Positions 15,643 to 24,438 of a stretch of 60,819 bases of DNA are shown here, in pieces. A model generated the notes under the pieces. It was not told the DNA's origin, did not search any database, and was given only the letters and a program-made list of their open reading frames with translations. The position numbers and the translations under genes are program-made. This DNA is from Nocardia thailandica NBRC 100428 (lineage in GTDB: Bacteria; Actinomycetota; Actinomycetes; Mycobacteriales; Mycobacteriaceae): positions 1 to 60,819 of the forward strand of contig NZ_BAGK01000108.1 in assembly GCF_000308795.1 (NCBI RefSeq), written 5' to 3'. How positions within the stretch are numbered: the first letter of the stretch is position 1; every line of letters starts with the position of its first letter.

Positions 15643-17073
15643 ATGACCCTCGACGGTGAGAACGCGGACCGGCACAGCGCGCGCGAGAACGTGATCCTGG
15701 TGCACTGGCACGACCTGGGCCGCCACCTGACCTGCTACGGCGCGCAGGGCGTGCACAGCCCGAACCTCGACCGGCTCGCCGCCGAGGGCATCCGCTTCAC
15801 CGACGCCCACGCCACCGCGCCGCTGTGCTCGCCCGCCCGCGGGTCGCTGTTCACCGGCCTGCACCCGCACCGCAACGGCCTGGTCGGCCTGGCACACCAC
15901 GGTTTCGAATACCACGACCACGTCCGTACCCTGCCGAGCCTGCTCGGCGACGCCGGATACCGGACCGCGCTGTTCGGGATGCAGCACGAGAGCGCCGACC
16001 CCACCCGCCTCGGCTTCGACACCGTCGACGTGTCGGACTCGCTGTGCGACTACGTGGTCGCCCGCTCGCAGGAATGGCTGCGTGACACCGCCGCGCAGGA
16101 GGGGCCGTTCTTCCTCACCGCCGGGTTCTTCGAGACGCATCGGCCCTACCCGGTCGACCAGTACGAGCACGCCGACCCCGCCACCCTCGGCGTCCCGGGG
16201 TTCCTGCCCGACGAGCCGCAGGTGCGTGAGGACCTGGCCGGCCTGCACGGCAGCATCACCCAGGCCGACGCGGCCGTCGGCCGGCTGCTCGACACCGTCG
16301 CCGAGCTCGGCCTCGCGGAGACGACCTGGATCGTCTTCGTCACCGATCACGGCCTGGCCTTCCCCCGCGCCAAGTCGACCCTCTACGCCGAAGGAACCGG
16401 CGTCGCGCTCATCGTCCGCCCGCCCCGGCGGCGCGGGCTTGCGCCGCGGGTGTACGACGACCTGTTCTCCGGCGTCGACCTGACCCCGACCCTGCTCGAC
16501 CTGCTGTCGGTGCCGGTCCCGCACGGCGTCGACGGCGAATCCCACGCGCCGGAACTGCTCGAAGGCCACGGTGACCCGATCCGCAGCGAGCTGTTCACCC
16601 AGAAGACCTACCACGACGCGTTCGACCCCATCCGGGCCGTGCGCACCAAGGAATTCAGCTACATCGAGAACCTCGCCGACCGGCCCGCGCTGCTGCTGCC
16701 GCTCGACATCGCCGACAGCCCGAGCGGCCGGGTGCTCGACCGGGACGCGGTCGAGGCCCCGCGTCCCCGGCGCGAGCTCTACGACCTGGCGGTGGACCCG
16801 TACGAGCGCCACAACGTGGCCGAGGAGCCCGCCTACCAGTGGGTCGCGCGCCGCCTCTCCGGGCTGCTCGCGGACTGGCGGGCCGACACCAACGACATCG
16901 TCCCCGACGACCGCACCGGCACCGCCATCGCCCAGCGTTTCATGGCCGCCTATTTCGCCAAGCAGGCGATCGTGCGCGACGAGGAGGACCTGCCCTCGCG
17001 GCGCCCCCAGGGCGACCGCCGCGAACTCGTGCCGCCGGGCACCATCACCCCGGCCGCCGAAGCCGCGGGCTGA
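15643..17073 (+). CDS. Sulfatase, N-sulfoglucosamine sulfohydrolase-like
   Basis: A 476-residue type I sulfatase. The catalytic cysteine that is converted to formylglycine is Cys62 in LCSPARGSLFTG, and the metal-binding parts are the N-terminal HWHDLGRHLTCYG and the VTDHGLAFPRAKSTLY block. That block, with LIVR shortly after, resembles heparan N-sulfatase (SGSH)-like enzymes rather than arylsulfatases. There is no signal peptide, so it acts in the cytoplasm. Conversion of the cysteine needs a formylglycine-generating enzyme, and one is encoded 1.6 kb downstream on the other strand. The true substrate is unknown. The ATG at 15643 has only a weak upstream signal; a TTG seven codons earlier is in frame. 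Confidence 0.88.
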   Translation: MTLDGENADRHSARENVILVHWHDLGRHLTCYGAQGVHSPNLDRLAAEGIRFTDAHATAPLCSPARGSLFTGLHPHRNGLVGLAHHGFEYHDHVRTLPSLLGDAGYRTALFGMQHESADPTRLGFDTVDVSDSLCDYVVARSQEWLRDTAAQEGPFFLTAGFFETHRPYPVDQYEHADPATLGVPGFLPDEPQVREDLAGLHGSITQADAAVGRLLDTVAELGLAETTWIVFVTDHGLAFPRAKSTLYAEGTGVALIVRPPRRRGLAPRVYDDLFSGVDLTPTLLDLLSVPVPHGVDGESHAPELLEGHGDPIRSELFTQKTYHDAFDPIRAVRTKEFSYIENLADRPALLLPLDIADSPSGRVLDRDAVEAPRPRRELYDLAVDPYERHNVAEEPAYQWVARRLSGLLADWRADTNDIVPDDRTGTAIAQRFMAAYFAKQAIVRDEEDLPSRRPQGDRRELVPPGTITPAAEAAG

Positions 17074-17092
17074 ACCGGTGTAGCCGTTCGCG

Positions 17093-18598
17093 TCACGCTG
17101 GTTCGACCGGCGCAGGCTGCCGGCCGAATCGTCCCGGGCGGCGGGGCTCGCGCGGCGGCCGGAATCCGCCGAGGCGCTCCTCGAGCAGCTCGGCCAGCCG
17201 CAGGACGGTGCGGTCCTCGAACATCGGGCCGATGAGCTGCACCCCGACCGGCAGGCCCTCCGGCGAGGACCCCGCCGGCACGGCCGTCGCGGGCAGGCCG
17301 GGCATGGTGGCCAGGCCGGCCCAGACGATCTGGTCGAAGAACGGGTACGCGACGCCGTCGACGTCGAGGCGGCGCGCCAGCAGATCGGGATCGTGGTCGT
17401 GCGGGAAGGCCGGCGTCGGCGTGATCGGGCACACCACGGCGTCGAACCGCGCGAACAGTTGCCGCCAGCCGTGGCGGTGGGCCTCCCGGCGGGCGGCCAC
17501 CTCGAGCCATTCGCGGTGGGTGAGCACCATGGCGCGCAGGCGCGTGGCCTCGAGGCTGCGGTCGTCCGGGTCGAGCTCGCCCGCGCGCGCCCGCAGCTGT
17601 TCGTAGGCGTCGACGGGGAACCGGGCCACCGAGCCGGAGAACAGCAGCTGCGTGTAGATGGTGGCGGCCTCGGCGAGGTCGGGCAGCAGAGGGCTGTGCC
17701 GTGCCACGCGCGCGCCGCCCGCGACGAGCGCGTCGGCCACCCGCCGCACACCCGCGCGCACCGCCGATCCCGTGCCGAGGAACGGGTGGTCGTCGAGGAC
17801 GAGGACGCGGAAATCGGCGAGCTCGTCGTGGCGGGCCCGGGGCAGGGCCACCGTGTGCGCGCGGCCCGCGGTCAGCGGGTCGGGTCCGGCCATCACCTCG
17901 AGCAGGAGCGTGAGGTCGCCCGCGGTCCGCGCCATCGGTCCGACGACGGCGAGGTCGGCCTCGGTCGGCAGGGCGGGCCCCGGCGGCGGGGTCATGCCGC
18001 GCATCGCCGCCAGGCCAACGGTCGGCTTGTGCGCGTAGATCCCGCAGAAGTGCGCGGGGGTCCGCAGCGAGCCCGCCAGGTCCGAGCCGAGGGACAGCGC
18101 GCCGAAGCCGCAGGCCAGGGCCGCGGCCGAGCCGCCGGAGGAGCCGCCCGACGTTCGGCCGGGATCCCACGGGTTGTTCGTCGTGCCGTAGATCGCGTTG
18201 AAGCTCTGCAGATCCTGCAGCCCCAGCGGCACATTGGTCTTCCCCAGCACGACCGCACCCGCGGCCTTCACCCGCGCCACCTGCACGGCGTCCTCGGCGG
18301 GAACGAAGTCCCGGTACTGCGGCATGCCCCAGGTGGTGGGCAGACCGGCCACGTCGTAGGACTCCTTGACCGTCATCGGGACACCCAGCAGCGGGCGGTC
18401 CTCGCCCCTGGCCAGTGCCCGGTCGGCCTCGCGGGCCGCCTCGCGCGCCCGGTCGAAATCCGCGACACAGATCGCGTTGACCGGACCGTCCGCCCGCTCG
18501 ATCGCCTCGATCGCCGCGTCGGTCAACTCCACCGAGGACACTGCACCCGCTCGCATCGCGGCCGCCAGCGCACCGGCCGACCGAAGATTCCACTCCAT
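17093..18598 (-). CDS. Amidase of the amidase-signature family
   Basis: A 501-residue amidase. The Ser-cisSer-Lys triad is visible: Lys78 in TVKES, the glycine/serine-rich signature GGSSGGSAAALACG at 151-164, and the nucleophile Ser177 in GSDLAGSLRTP. It hydrolyses a carboxamide, and members range from indoleacetamide to aryl-acylamide hydrolases. No signal peptide. The start ATG at 18598 lies 7 nt after a TAGCGT hexamer (18606-18611, minus strand), a leaderless arrangement. It lies between the sulfatase and the sulfation operon but has its own promoter; a link to those genes is not shown. Confidence 0.93.
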   Translation of the reverse strand: MEWNLRSAGALAAAMRAGAVSSVELTDAAIEAIERADGPVNAICVADFDRAREAAREADRALARGEDRPLLGVPMTVKESYDVAGLPTTWGMPQYRDFVPAEDAVQVARVKAAGAVVLGKTNVPLGLQDLQSFNAIYGTTNNPWDPGRTSGGSSGGSAAALACGFGALSLGSDLAGSLRTPAHFCGIYAHKPTVGLAAMRGMTPPPGPALPTEADLAVVGPMARTAGDLTLLLEVMAGPDPLTAGRAHTVALPRARHDELADFRVLVLDDHPFLGTGSAVRAGVRRVADALVAGGARVARHSPLLPDLAEAATIYTQLLFSGSVARFPVDAYEQLRARAGELDPDDRSLEATRLRAMVLTHREWLEVAARREAHRHGWRQLFARFDAVVCPITPTPAFPHDHDPDLLARRLDVDGVAYPFFDQIVWAGLATMPGLPATAVPAGSSPEGLPVGVQLIGPMFEDRTVLRLAELLEERLGGFRPPREPRRPGRFGRQPAPVEPA

Positions 18599-18688
18599 GT
18601 TCTCGACGCTAACGGCACCGCCGGAAAGCCATAAAACGCGACTTTCCGCAACGGACGGACCGGTGAACCCGCCTGCCCAGTACCGGGC

Positions 18689-19609
18689 TCAGGAGCGGGG
18701 CGCCACGGTCCGGAAGCCGATGTTGCTCGCGGTGGAGTCGGGGGTGTTGTGGGAGCGGGCGGCGACCCGGTAGCGGTAGCAGTAGGAGTCGTGGCAGAGG
18801 TGGCTGCCGCCGCGCAGGACGCGGGCACTGCCCCGCTCGGGGCCGGTGGGGTCGTGGGTGGGGGAGGCGCGGTAGTAGCGGGCGGAGAACCGGTCGGCGC
18901 ACCACTCCCACACATTGCCGACCGTCTGGTAGAGGCCGAAACCGTTGGGCGCCAGCGACTTCGCCGCGACGGTGCCCACCTCGCCGGTGGGCGACCAGGG
19001 GAAGTCGCCGTCGAAGACGGTGACCTGCCCGGGCACGGGGTGGTCGTCGCCCCAGGGATAGCGGGCGCCGGCCAGGCCGCCGCGGGCGGCGTACTCCCAT
19101 TCGGCCTCGGTGGGCAGCGCGCGACCGGCCCAGGCGCAGTAGGCCAGCGCGTCGTGGTGGGAGACGTGCACGACCGGATGGTCGTCGGCGGCCGCCGACC
19201 CGGGGCCGCCGGGGGCGCGCCAGTACGCGCCGGGCACGGTCAGCCACCAGGGGGTGCCGGGGACCGGCGTGCCCGCGTCCGGGTCGGCGGCGGTGCGGTG
19301 GAAGACCGCCGAGACGCCGTGGCGTTCGGCGTCGGTCTCGTAGCCGGTGGCCTCGGCGAACCGGGCGAAGTCGGCGACGGTGACGGTGGTGACGTCGATG
19401 GTGAACGCGCGCAGCGTCACCGGGTGGACCGGTAGCTCGCCGTCGGCGCGATAGCCGTCGCCGTGGGCGTCGCCCATCGCGAACGTGCCCGCGGGAACGG
19501 TGGCCTGGGGGACGCGGTGGTCGCCGCCGCCGAGGTCGGCCGGGGCGGGGCCACGGGTGGGGGCGGATTCGGGCGAGTCGCCCCCACCGCGTGGGCTGCA
19601 GCAGGTCAT
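18689..19609 (-). CDS. Formylglycine-generating enzyme (SUMF1-type)
   Basis: A 306-residue FGE/SUMF1-fold protein. The copper-binding catalytic pair is Cys272 and Cys277 in SHLCHDSYC, followed by YRYRVAARSHNTPDS, the hallmark of genuine aerobic sulfatase-maturing enzymes rather than of EgtB or PvdO relatives. Other conserved blocks are LPTEAEWEYAARGG near 165-178 and GNVWEWCADRF near 231-241. It oxidises the Cys of C-x-P-x-R sulfatases to formylglycine. The ATG overlaps the cysNC stop by ATGA, so it is the last gene of the stf0-cysD-cysNC operon. The N-terminus MTCCSPRGGG is unusual, with two cysteines. The nearby sulfatase with CSPAR is an obvious client. Confidence 0.93.
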   Translation of the reverse strand: MTCCSPRGGGDSPESAPTRGPAPADLGGGDHRVPQATVPAGTFAMGDAHGDGYRADGELPVHPVTLRAFTIDVTTVTVADFARFAEATGYETDAERHGVSAVFHRTAADPDAGTPVPGTPWWLTVPGAYWRAPGGPGSAAADDHPVVHVSHHDALAYCAWAGRALPTEAEWEYAARGGLAGARYPWGDDHPVPGQVTVFDGDFPWSPTGEVGTVAAKSLAPNGFGLYQTVGNVWEWCADRFSARYYRASPTHDPTGPERGSARVLRGGSHLCHDSYCYRYRVAARSHNTPDSTASNIGFRTVAPRS

Positions 19610-21501
19610 TCCGGCAGGATCCCACGCTCGGTGAGCAGGGTGATGATCCGCTGGGCGAGTTCCTCGATGTCGGCGCCGGTGGTGTCGAAGCGCAGGTCGG
19701 GGTTCAGCGGCTTCTCGTAGGGCGCGTCGACGCCGGTGAGTCCCTCGAGTTCGCCGCGGCGGGCCCTGGCGTAGAGGCCCTTGGGATCGCGGCGCTCGCA
19801 CTCGACCCGCGGTGTGCTCACGTGCACCTCGAGGAACGGCAGGTCGGCGGCCTCGTTGAGCTCGCGGGCGATCCGGCGGTCCGAATGCAGGGGCGAGACC
19901 ATCGAGGCGATGGCGATGACCCCGGCGTCGGCGAACAGGCGGGTGAGATGGCCGACGCGGCGGATGTTCTCGGCCCGGTCGCCGGGGGAGAAGCCGAGGT
20001 CGTCGGAGATGCCGTGGCGGATGTTGTCGCCGTCGAGCAGGTAGGCCATCCGCTGCCGGGTGACCAGGGCGCGCTCGAGCGCCACGGCGACGGTCGACTT
20101 GCCCGAGGCGGGCAGGCCGGTCAGCCACACCGTGGCGCCGCGCTGGCCGGTCTTGCGCGCGCGCTCGGCACGGCTCAGCGACGACGGATGCCACTTGATG
20201 TCGTTGCGGGTCGCCTTGCCCGGCACCACTTCCCGGGCCAGGGTGATCGTCCCCGCGCCGACGGTGTCGTTGGACGCCTCGTCGATGAGGATGAACGCGC
20301 CGGTGTCGCGGTTGTCGGCGTAGCGGTCGGCGATGACGACCGAGGCGGTGCGCAGGGTGAGCGTGCCGATGTCGTTGAGCACCAGTTCGGTCGGGCCCAC
20401 CTGGTCGATGAGCGACTCGGGGTCGAGCCGCCGTTCCAGGGATTGCACGGTCGCCCGGACGGTGGAGGTCGCGTGCTTGAGCGCCACCCGGTCCCCGGCC
20501 CGCAGGGGACGCTGCCCGAGCCAGCACACGGTGGCTTCGATCTCGCGCGCCGACACCGGCGTCGCCGCGCCCGGCGCGCCGCTGACGATGACGTCGCCGC
20601 GGCCCACGTCGATGTCGTCGGCCAGCTCCACCGACACCGACAGCGGCGCCACCGCGACCTGGCGGGTGTCGTCGAGGGTGTCCAGGGCGGTGACGGTGCT
20701 GCGCGTGCCCGAGGGCAGCACGAGCACCTCGTCGCCGACGGTGAGGGCGCCCGCGGCGAGGCGGCCCAGGTAGCGGCGCCGATGTCCGCCGGAGGGCCGC
20801 GAGACCCACTGCACCGGCAACCGCAGCTGCTCGGGCGTGGCCGAGGGCGCGTGCAGTTCGACGTTCTCGAGGTATTCGAGCAGGGTCGGGCCCGCGTACC
20901 AGGGGGTGTTGCCGGAGCGGTGCACGACGTTGTCGCCGTGCGCGGCGGCCACCGGGATGGCGGGGATGGGCCCGGTGCCCAGCTGGGTGGCCAGCTCGTC
21001 CAGCTCGGCCCGCACCTCGGCGAAGCGGTCGGCCGAGTAGCCGGCCAGGTCGATCTTGTTGACCGCGGCGATCACGTGGGGGACACCGAGCAGGTGCGCG
21101 ATGCGCGCGTGGCGGCGGGTCTGGCGCAGCACCCCGTTGCGGGCGTCGACCAGCAGGACCGCGACGTGCGCGGTGGAGGCGCCGGTGAACATGTTGCGGG
21201 TGTAGCGCTCGTGACCGGGGGTGTCGGCGAGGATGTAGCTGCGGGTTCCGGTGGAGAAGAACCGGTAGGCGACATCGATGGTGATGCCCTGTTCGCGTTC
21301 GGCGCGCAGCCCGTCCGAGAGCGCGGCGAGGTCGACGACCCCGGTGTCGGAGGTGACGCCCGCCAGGTGGTCGGAGGGCAGGCTGCCGGTGTCGTGCAGC
21401 AGCCGGCCGATGAGGGTGGACTTGCCGTCGTCGACGCTGCCCGCGGTCGCCAGGCGCAGCAGCTGGCGCCGGGTGTCGGCGGCGGGGAGGGTGGCGGTCA
21501 T
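19606..21501 (-). CDS. cysNC: Bifunctional sulfate adenylyltransferase GTPase subunit / APS kinase
   Basis: A 631-residue fusion. The N-terminal CysN GTPase has the P-loop GSVDDGKST at 21-29, the switch ADTPGHERY and NKID; the EF-Tu-like beta domains follow. The C-terminal APS kinase has the P-loop GLPASGKST at about residue 460 and a DGDNIRHG segment. With CysD it makes APS from sulfate and ATP, then phosphorylates APS to PAPS, the donor for sulfotransferases. Its ATG shares one base with the cysD stop (TGATG). The same organisation occurs in M. tuberculosis, where it feeds sulfolipid synthesis and sulfate reduction. Confidence 0.96.
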   Translation of the reverse strand: MTATLPAADTRRQLLRLATAGSVDDGKSTLIGRLLHDTGSLPSDHLAGVTSDTGVVDLAALSDGLRAEREQGITIDVAYRFFSTGTRSYILADTPGHERYTRNMFTGASTAHVAVLLVDARNGVLRQTRRHARIAHLLGVPHVIAAVNKIDLAGYSADRFAEVRAELDELATQLGTGPIPAIPVAAAHGDNVVHRSGNTPWYAGPTLLEYLENVELHAPSATPEQLRLPVQWVSRPSGGHRRRYLGRLAAGALTVGDEVLVLPSGTRSTVTALDTLDDTRQVAVAPLSVSVELADDIDVGRGDVIVSGAPGAATPVSAREIEATVCWLGQRPLRAGDRVALKHATSTVRATVQSLERRLDPESLIDQVGPTELVLNDIGTLTLRTASVVIADRYADNRDTGAFILIDEASNDTVGAGTITLAREVVPGKATRNDIKWHPSSLSRAERARKTGQRGATVWLTGLPASGKSTVAVALERALVTRQRMAYLLDGDNIRHGISDDLGFSPGDRAENIRRVGHLTRLFADAGVIAIASMVSPLHSDRRIARELNEAADLPFLEVHVSTPRVECERRDPKGLYARARRGELEGLTGVDAPYEKPLNPDLRFDTTGADIEELAQRIITLLTERGILPE

Positions 21502-22457
21502 CAGAAGTATCCCTCGCGTTTGCGGTCCTCCATGGCGGCGGCCGAGGTGCGATCGTCGGCGCGGGTCTCCCCGCGCTCGCTGACGGTCGCGGCGGACACC
21601 TCCGCGATGACGGAGTCGATGTCGGTGGCGGTCGAGCGGACCGCGCCGGTGATGGTCAGGTCGCCCACGGTGCGGTAGCGCACCGACTCGGTGCGCACCA
21701 CCTCCCCCGGACGCGGTGTGGTGAACGGGGACACGGTCAGCAGGATGCCGTCGCGGTCGAAGACCTCGCGCTCGGAGGCGAAGTAGATCGACGGCAGTTC
21801 CAGCCGCTCGAGCCGGATGTAGCGCCAGATGTCGAGCTCGGTCCAGTTCGACAGCGGGAACACCCGCACCGATTCCCCGCGCCGGATCCGGCCGTTGTAG
21901 AGCGACCAGGGCTCGGGGCGCTGGGCGCGCGGATCCCACTGGCCGAACTCGTCACGGAAGCTGAACACGCGCTCCTTGGCCCGAGCACGCTCCTCGTCGC
22001 GGCGGGCGCCACCGAAGGCGGCGTCGAATCCGCCCGCCTCGAGCGCGTCCAGCAGGGTGCGGGTCTGCAGGCGGTTGCGGGAACCGGACGGTTCGGCCGA
22101 CTCGGCGACCCGGCCGCGGTCGATGGATTCCTGCACCGAGGCGACGATGAGGGTGATGCCGTCGGGATGCTGCTCGCTGGGCGCGACCCGGCGGTCGCGG
22201 AAGGCGATGACCTCCTCGAAGTTGTGTCCGGTGTCCACGTGCAGGATCGGGAACGGCAGCGGCGCGGGCCGGAAGGCCTTCTCCGCCAGCCGCAGCAGCA
22301 CGATCGAGTCCTTGCCGCCGGAGAACAGCAGCACCGGGCGTTCGAGTTCGGCGGCCACCTCCCGGATGATGTGGACCGCCTCGGCCTCGAGGGCGCGCAG
22401 TTCGTCGACGTGGTCGAGATGCTCGGGAAGGGGGACGGCGAGGTCGGTGACGGTCAT
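21501..22457 (-). CDS. cysD: Sulfate adenylyltransferase subunit 2
   Basis: A 318-residue ATP-sulfurylase small subunit. The PP-loop SGGKDS lies at 46-51, and conserved blocks [31 protein letters not shown] and [15 protein letters not shown] follow in the family order. The C-terminal [10 protein letters not shown] is the usual CysD ending. It adenylates sulfate with the CysN GTPase. The ATG overlaps the sulfotransferase stop by ATGA, so PAPS synthesis is coupled directly to a sulfotransferase. Confidence 0.96.
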   Translation of the reverse strand: MTVTDLAVPLPEHLDHVDELRALEAEAVHIIREVAAELERPVLLFSGGKDSIVLLRLAEKAFRPAPLPFPILHVDTGHNFEEVIAFRDRRVAPSEQHPDGITLIVASVQESIDRGRVAESAEPSGSRNRLQTRTLLDALEAGGFDAAFGGARRDEERARAKERVFSFRDEFGQWDPRAQRPEPWSLYNGRIRRGESVRVFPLSNWTELDIWRYIRLERLELPSIYFASEREVFDRDGILLTVSPFTTPRPGEVVRTESVRYRTVGDLTITGAVRSTATDIDSVIAEVSAATVSERGETRADDRTSAAAMEDRKREGYF

Positions 22458-23245
22458 ACCGGGTATCCGTTCTGCGCGGCGTCGGCGCGATAGCGCGCCA
22501 CCCACTCCGCGGAGCGGGCGTTGGACTGGGGTTTGAGCGGGGGCGGCGGGGCCAGCCTCGGGTCCTGGCCGATCGCGTCGAGCACGCGGGCGGTGGCCTT
22601 GGCGGGATCGGCCACGAGCGTGGGGAAGTCGATCTCGAGGGGGTCGATGCCCTCGGCGGCGAACCAGGACCGCCAGGAGCGCTGCTGTTCGAGCAGGACG
22701 GCGGCCAGGTGCGCGATGCCCTCGGCCCGGTAGACCGCGCCGTCGTCGGCGTCGCCGGCGACCGCGGGGTCGTCGCGCCAGACGCGGGTCTGTACCGCGC
22801 GCCACATCGACACCGCCTGCGGGACCACGTCGGGCCGGTGCACGTGGACGTAGACCGGGTCGGCGCCGTCGAACAGCGAGCGGATCGCGGTGCGCAGCGA
22901 GCCCGAGGCGGTGCGCGTCCGGGTGATCAGCAGCGGGGTCTGGTTCCACATCAGCTTGCCGCCCCACACGCCGTTGGGGGTGCGGCCACCCGCGCGCACG
23001 TCGGCCCGCCAGCGGTCGCTGTCGCGGTGGTCGACCGTGCCGGGCTCGGTCGGATCCAGCAGTGACAGCAGATCCGGGTCGGTGACCCCGGCGAACCACT
23101 CGCGCGGTTGCGGCGACTGCGACGAGGACGGGAAGTATTGGAAGAACTCCTGCGGGCGGCCCGCCACGCCGGTGGCGGCGAGCGATTCGACGAGCAGGGT
23201 GCTACCACTGCGCTGCGAGGCACAGACGAGGTAGTCGGAGGGCAT
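22454..23245 (-). CDS. stf0: Stf0-family sulfotransferase (trehalose 2-sulfotransferase type)
   Basis: A 263-residue PAPS-dependent sulfotransferase. The PAPS-binding 5' loop [13 protein letters not shown] starts at residue 10; [20 protein letters not shown] and [19 protein letters not shown] are the blocks I recognise from mycobacterial Stf0, which makes trehalose 2-sulfate, the first step of sulfolipid-1 synthesis. [24 protein letters not shown] and the C-terminal [12 protein letters not shown] also fit. It heads an operon with cysD, cysNC and an FGE gene. A CACACT hexamer ends 7 nt before the ATG. No polyketide synthase or acyltransferase for a sulfolipid is visible here, so the final product is unknown. 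Confidence 0.9.
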   Translation of the reverse strand: MPSDYLVCASQRSGSTLLVESLAATGVAGRPQEFFQYFPSSSQSPQPREWFAGVTDPDLLSLLDPTEPGTVDHRDSDRWRADVRAGGRTPNGVWGGKLMWNQTPLLITRTRTASGSLRTAIRSLFDGADPVYVHVHRPDVVPQAVSMWRAVQTRVWRDDPAVAGDADDGAVYRAEGIAHLAAVLLEQQRSWRSWFAAEGIDPLEIDFPTLVADPAKATARVLDAIGQDPRLAPPPPLKPQSNARSAEWVARYRADAAQNGYPV

Positions 23246-23332
23246 GCGGCCAAGTGTGCCGAACGCGGGCCTGCGGGAGACTCGTTCGAATTGGTGAAAC
23301 CCGATGCCTTGACAAACCGGTCGCGGTACTGG

Positions 23333-24322
23333 TCAGACCCAGCCGGTGATAGCCATGAGGCCCAGGCTCGACAGCGCGAGGATCACCCCGAGCAGCCCGC
23401 CGAGCACCAGCGGGCGCGGTCCGGCCGCCCGCAGCCGATCGAGGCCGAGCGAGGCCCCGATGGCCACCAGCACGACCGCGACCAGCCAGCCGCTCGTCGC
23501 GCTCAGCGCGGGCATCGCCGCCGCCGGAACCAGTCCGGCGCCCGCCGCGAGCGAGGCGAGCACGAACAGCACGACGAACAGCGGGAAGGCGCCGCGCAGC
23601 GACCCGTCGCCCGCGCCGAGCCTGCGCCTGCCCAGGTGCAGCCCGATACACAGCGGCACGATCGCCAGGCTGCGCACCAGCTTCACCACGATCGCGAACT
23701 GGGCGGCGGCCGTGCCGAAGACGACGCCCGCGGCCAGCACCGAGGACGTGTCGTTGATCGCGGTGCCCGCCCACAGCCCGAACGCCCGGTCCGACATGCC
23801 CAGCGCCCGGCCCAGCGGGGGGAAGGCGAGCACCGCGACGATGTTGAAGACGAAGATCGTGCCCAGCGCGTAGGCCACTCGCTGCCGCCGCGGCCGCAGC
23901 ACGGCCGTGGCGGCGGCGATGGCCGAGGCGCCGCAGATGGTGGTGCCCACCGCGACGAGGGTCGCCGACTCGGGGTCGACGGCCAGCAGGCGGCCCACGA
24001 TCAGCGCGGCGACGCCGCCGACGACCAGCGTGCCGACGAGCACGACCGCGGTGTCGCGGCCGACGGTCAGCACCGCCCCCATCGGCAGGCACAGGCCGAG
24101 CAGCACGATCGCCCCCGCCAGCAGGCGCTGCCGCGCGAGCTCGAGCCCCGCCTCGAAGCGGAGCGGGGCGGTGCGCCGCAGCACGGCCCCCGCCGCCGCG
24201 CCGAGCACGAGCGCGAACACCGGCGTGCCGATCATGGGCAGCATCCGGCCCAGCGGCGTGGCGAGGCAGGCGAGCAGCGCGGCCAGCGCGAGACCCGGGG
24301 CGAGAGCGGAGACACGATTCAC
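23333..24322 (-). CDS. YeiH-family putative sulfate exporter (UPF0324)
   Basis: A 329-residue polytopic membrane protein with about 9-10 hydrophobic helices. The blocks LLGLCLPMGAVLTVG, TTICGASAIAAATAVL and GTAINDTSSVLAAG are those of the YeiH/UPF0324 family, annotated as putative sulfate exporters on thin evidence. The GTG at 24322 is chosen because a longer frame would run into the divergent LysR gene. It lies 87 bp upstream of the stf0 operon on the same strand and is divergent from a LysR gene, the arrangement seen for yeiH/yeiE. A role in sulfate or sulfite balance next to PAPS synthesis is plausible but inferred. Confidence 0.85.
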   Translation of the reverse strand: MNRVSALAPGLALAALLACLATPLGRMLPMIGTPVFALVLGAAAGAVLRRTAPLRFEAGLELARQRLLAGAIVLLGLCLPMGAVLTVGRDTAVVLVGTLVVGGVAALIVGRLLAVDPESATLVAVGTTICGASAIAAATAVLRPRRQRVAYALGTIFVFNIVAVLAFPPLGRALGMSDRAFGLWAGTAINDTSSVLAAGVVFGTAAAQFAIVVKLVRSLAIVPLCIGLHLGRRRLGAGDGSLRGAFPLFVVLFVLASLAAGAGLVPAAAMPALSATSGWLVAVVLVAIGASLGLDRLRAAGPRPLVLGGLLGVILALSSLGLMAITGWV

Positions 24323-24376
24323 CCCTTCAGCCTCGGGCCGGGCCGGGTGGTCCGGTAGCCGTCGATTCGACAGGTG

Positions 24377-24397
24377 CCCATCAGTGTGGCTTATGGG
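24377..24397. promoter_or_regulatory. LysR-type T-N11-A box in divergent promoter
   Basis: CCCAT and ATGGG form an inverted repeat separated by 11 bases, giving the T-N11-A core of LysR recognition boxes. It lies between the divergent yeiH-like gene (start 24322) and lysR (start 24439). Next to it a TAGGTT -10 hexamer (24427-24432) ends 6 nt before the lysR ATG. Autoregulation of lysR and control of yeiH are expected. Confidence 0.6.
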
Positions 24398-24438
24398 TGG
24401 CGGCACGGGGGCGAGGCACGAACCGCTAGGTTGGCACC

